From contig NZ_JALAMS010000006.1 of assembly GCF_026790145.1 (NCBI RefSeq), positions 1 to 40,371 of the forward strand: a stretch of 40,371 nt of DNA, read 5' to 3'. The position numbers were made by a program, and so were the translations under genes. This document shows, piece after piece, positions 40,234 to 40,371 of this stretch (the stretch's first letter is position 1; each line of letters starts with the position of its first letter). Under the pieces are notes generated by a model. The model was not told where the DNA came from. It did not search any database and was given only the letters and a program-made list of their open reading frames with translations. The stretch comes from Bacillus_I endophytica_A (GTDB taxonomy: Bacteria > Bacillota > Bacilli > Bacillales > Bacillaceae_H).

Positions 40234-40371
40234 CTATTTTAGGATGTTAATTCCCTTTTCCTTCAATTCTTGAGAAAGAATATCTAATCCTTCTTGACTG
40301 AGTACCACTTGACCATTTCCAAATACCATGTTATCTTCCGATACTTCTCCCGTAATCATACAAGTTTTTTT
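40234..40371 (-). CDS. AbrB-like transition-state regulator, C-terminal part
   Basis: The last 45 codons of a minus-strand gene cut by the window edge: KKTCMITGEVSEDNMVFGNG and then QVVLSQEGLDILSQELKEK. This matches the C-terminal multimerisation domain of AbrB/Abh proteins (compare the family pattern MTC-x-x-TGEVS-D-N and VLS-x-EG). The N-terminal swapped-hairpin DNA-binding domain lies outside the window. Plasmid copies of AbrB-like proteins are common in the B. cereus group. Confidence 0.88.
   Translation of the reverse strand, partial: KKTCMITGEVSEDNMVFGNGQVVLSQEGLDILSQELKEKGINILK

Overview
The window looks like a large, low-GC plasmid or plasmid-borne island from a Bacillus, most likely the Bacillus cereus group or a close relative. 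The evidence is AT-rich DNA, strong AGGAGG-type ribosome binding sites, B. subtilis-like HxlA/HxlB/HxlR proteins, an IDEAL-domain protein, a DUF3967-type DNA-binding protein, an AbrB-like protein, and a plasmid backbone (FtsK-like ATPase, replication-relaxation protein, ParM-type actin). Positions 609-647 are an assembly gap.

Layout. 1-1171: 5' part of a group II intron with its reverse transcriptase, minus strand. 1527-6598: formaldehyde fixation and the oxidative pentose phosphate branch: hxlB, hxlA, hxlR, zwf, gnd and a broken pgi. 7075-9334: a nitrilase-family hydrolase and two GNAT-like acetyltransferases. 9950-16825: dimethylglycine oxidase-type flavoprotein, monomeric sarcosine oxidase, a Rieske oxygenase of the glycine-betaine monooxygenase type and a BCCT transporter. 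17133-17685: a small membrane protein and an IscA/HesB-like protein. 17914-25383: one minus-strand operon (glyA, sdaAB, sdaAA, gcvT, gcvH, gcvPA, gcvPB) behind a tandem glycine riboswitch. 25838-27241: an amino acid permease. 27513-40371: plasmid maintenance and transfer-like genes with much small-scale decay and duplication.

How it fits together (inference from families and context). Betaine enters by the BCCT carrier and is demethylated stepwise to dimethylglycine, sarcosine and glycine, releasing one-carbon units largely as formaldehyde. Glycine is split by the glycine cleavage system, a second glycine is turned to serine by GlyA, and serine is deaminated to pyruvate. Formaldehyde is captured by HxlA/HxlB as fructose 6-phosphate. 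With a chromosomal Pgi, this can be burned through Zwf and Gnd to CO2 and NADPH while regenerating ribulose 5-phosphate, a dissimilatory RuMP cycle. The island therefore appears to carry both a formaldehyde-producing catabolic route and the matching formaldehyde sink.

The most striking regulatory signal is a shared promoter architecture. Four promoters (hxlAB, zwf, the nitrilase/GNAT operon, the glyA-gcv operon) carry the same box pair, GTATAC...TACTTT, with TACTTT exactly 20 bp from the -10 hexamer. I propose they form one HxlR regulon. A divergent promoter cassette has been duplicated (about 9350-9990 and 25420-25766), leaving stubs of hxlA and of the dimethylglycine oxidase gene as scars.

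In the plasmid part, notable structures are an attenuator-like leader before a replication-type gene, a duplicated operator region with an inverted repeat around the ribosome binding site, helically phased GGGGAC iterons next to hairpins, a ribbon-helix-helix gene interrupted by two in-frame TGA codons, and a ParB/Srx-like gene bracketed by palindromic direct repeats.
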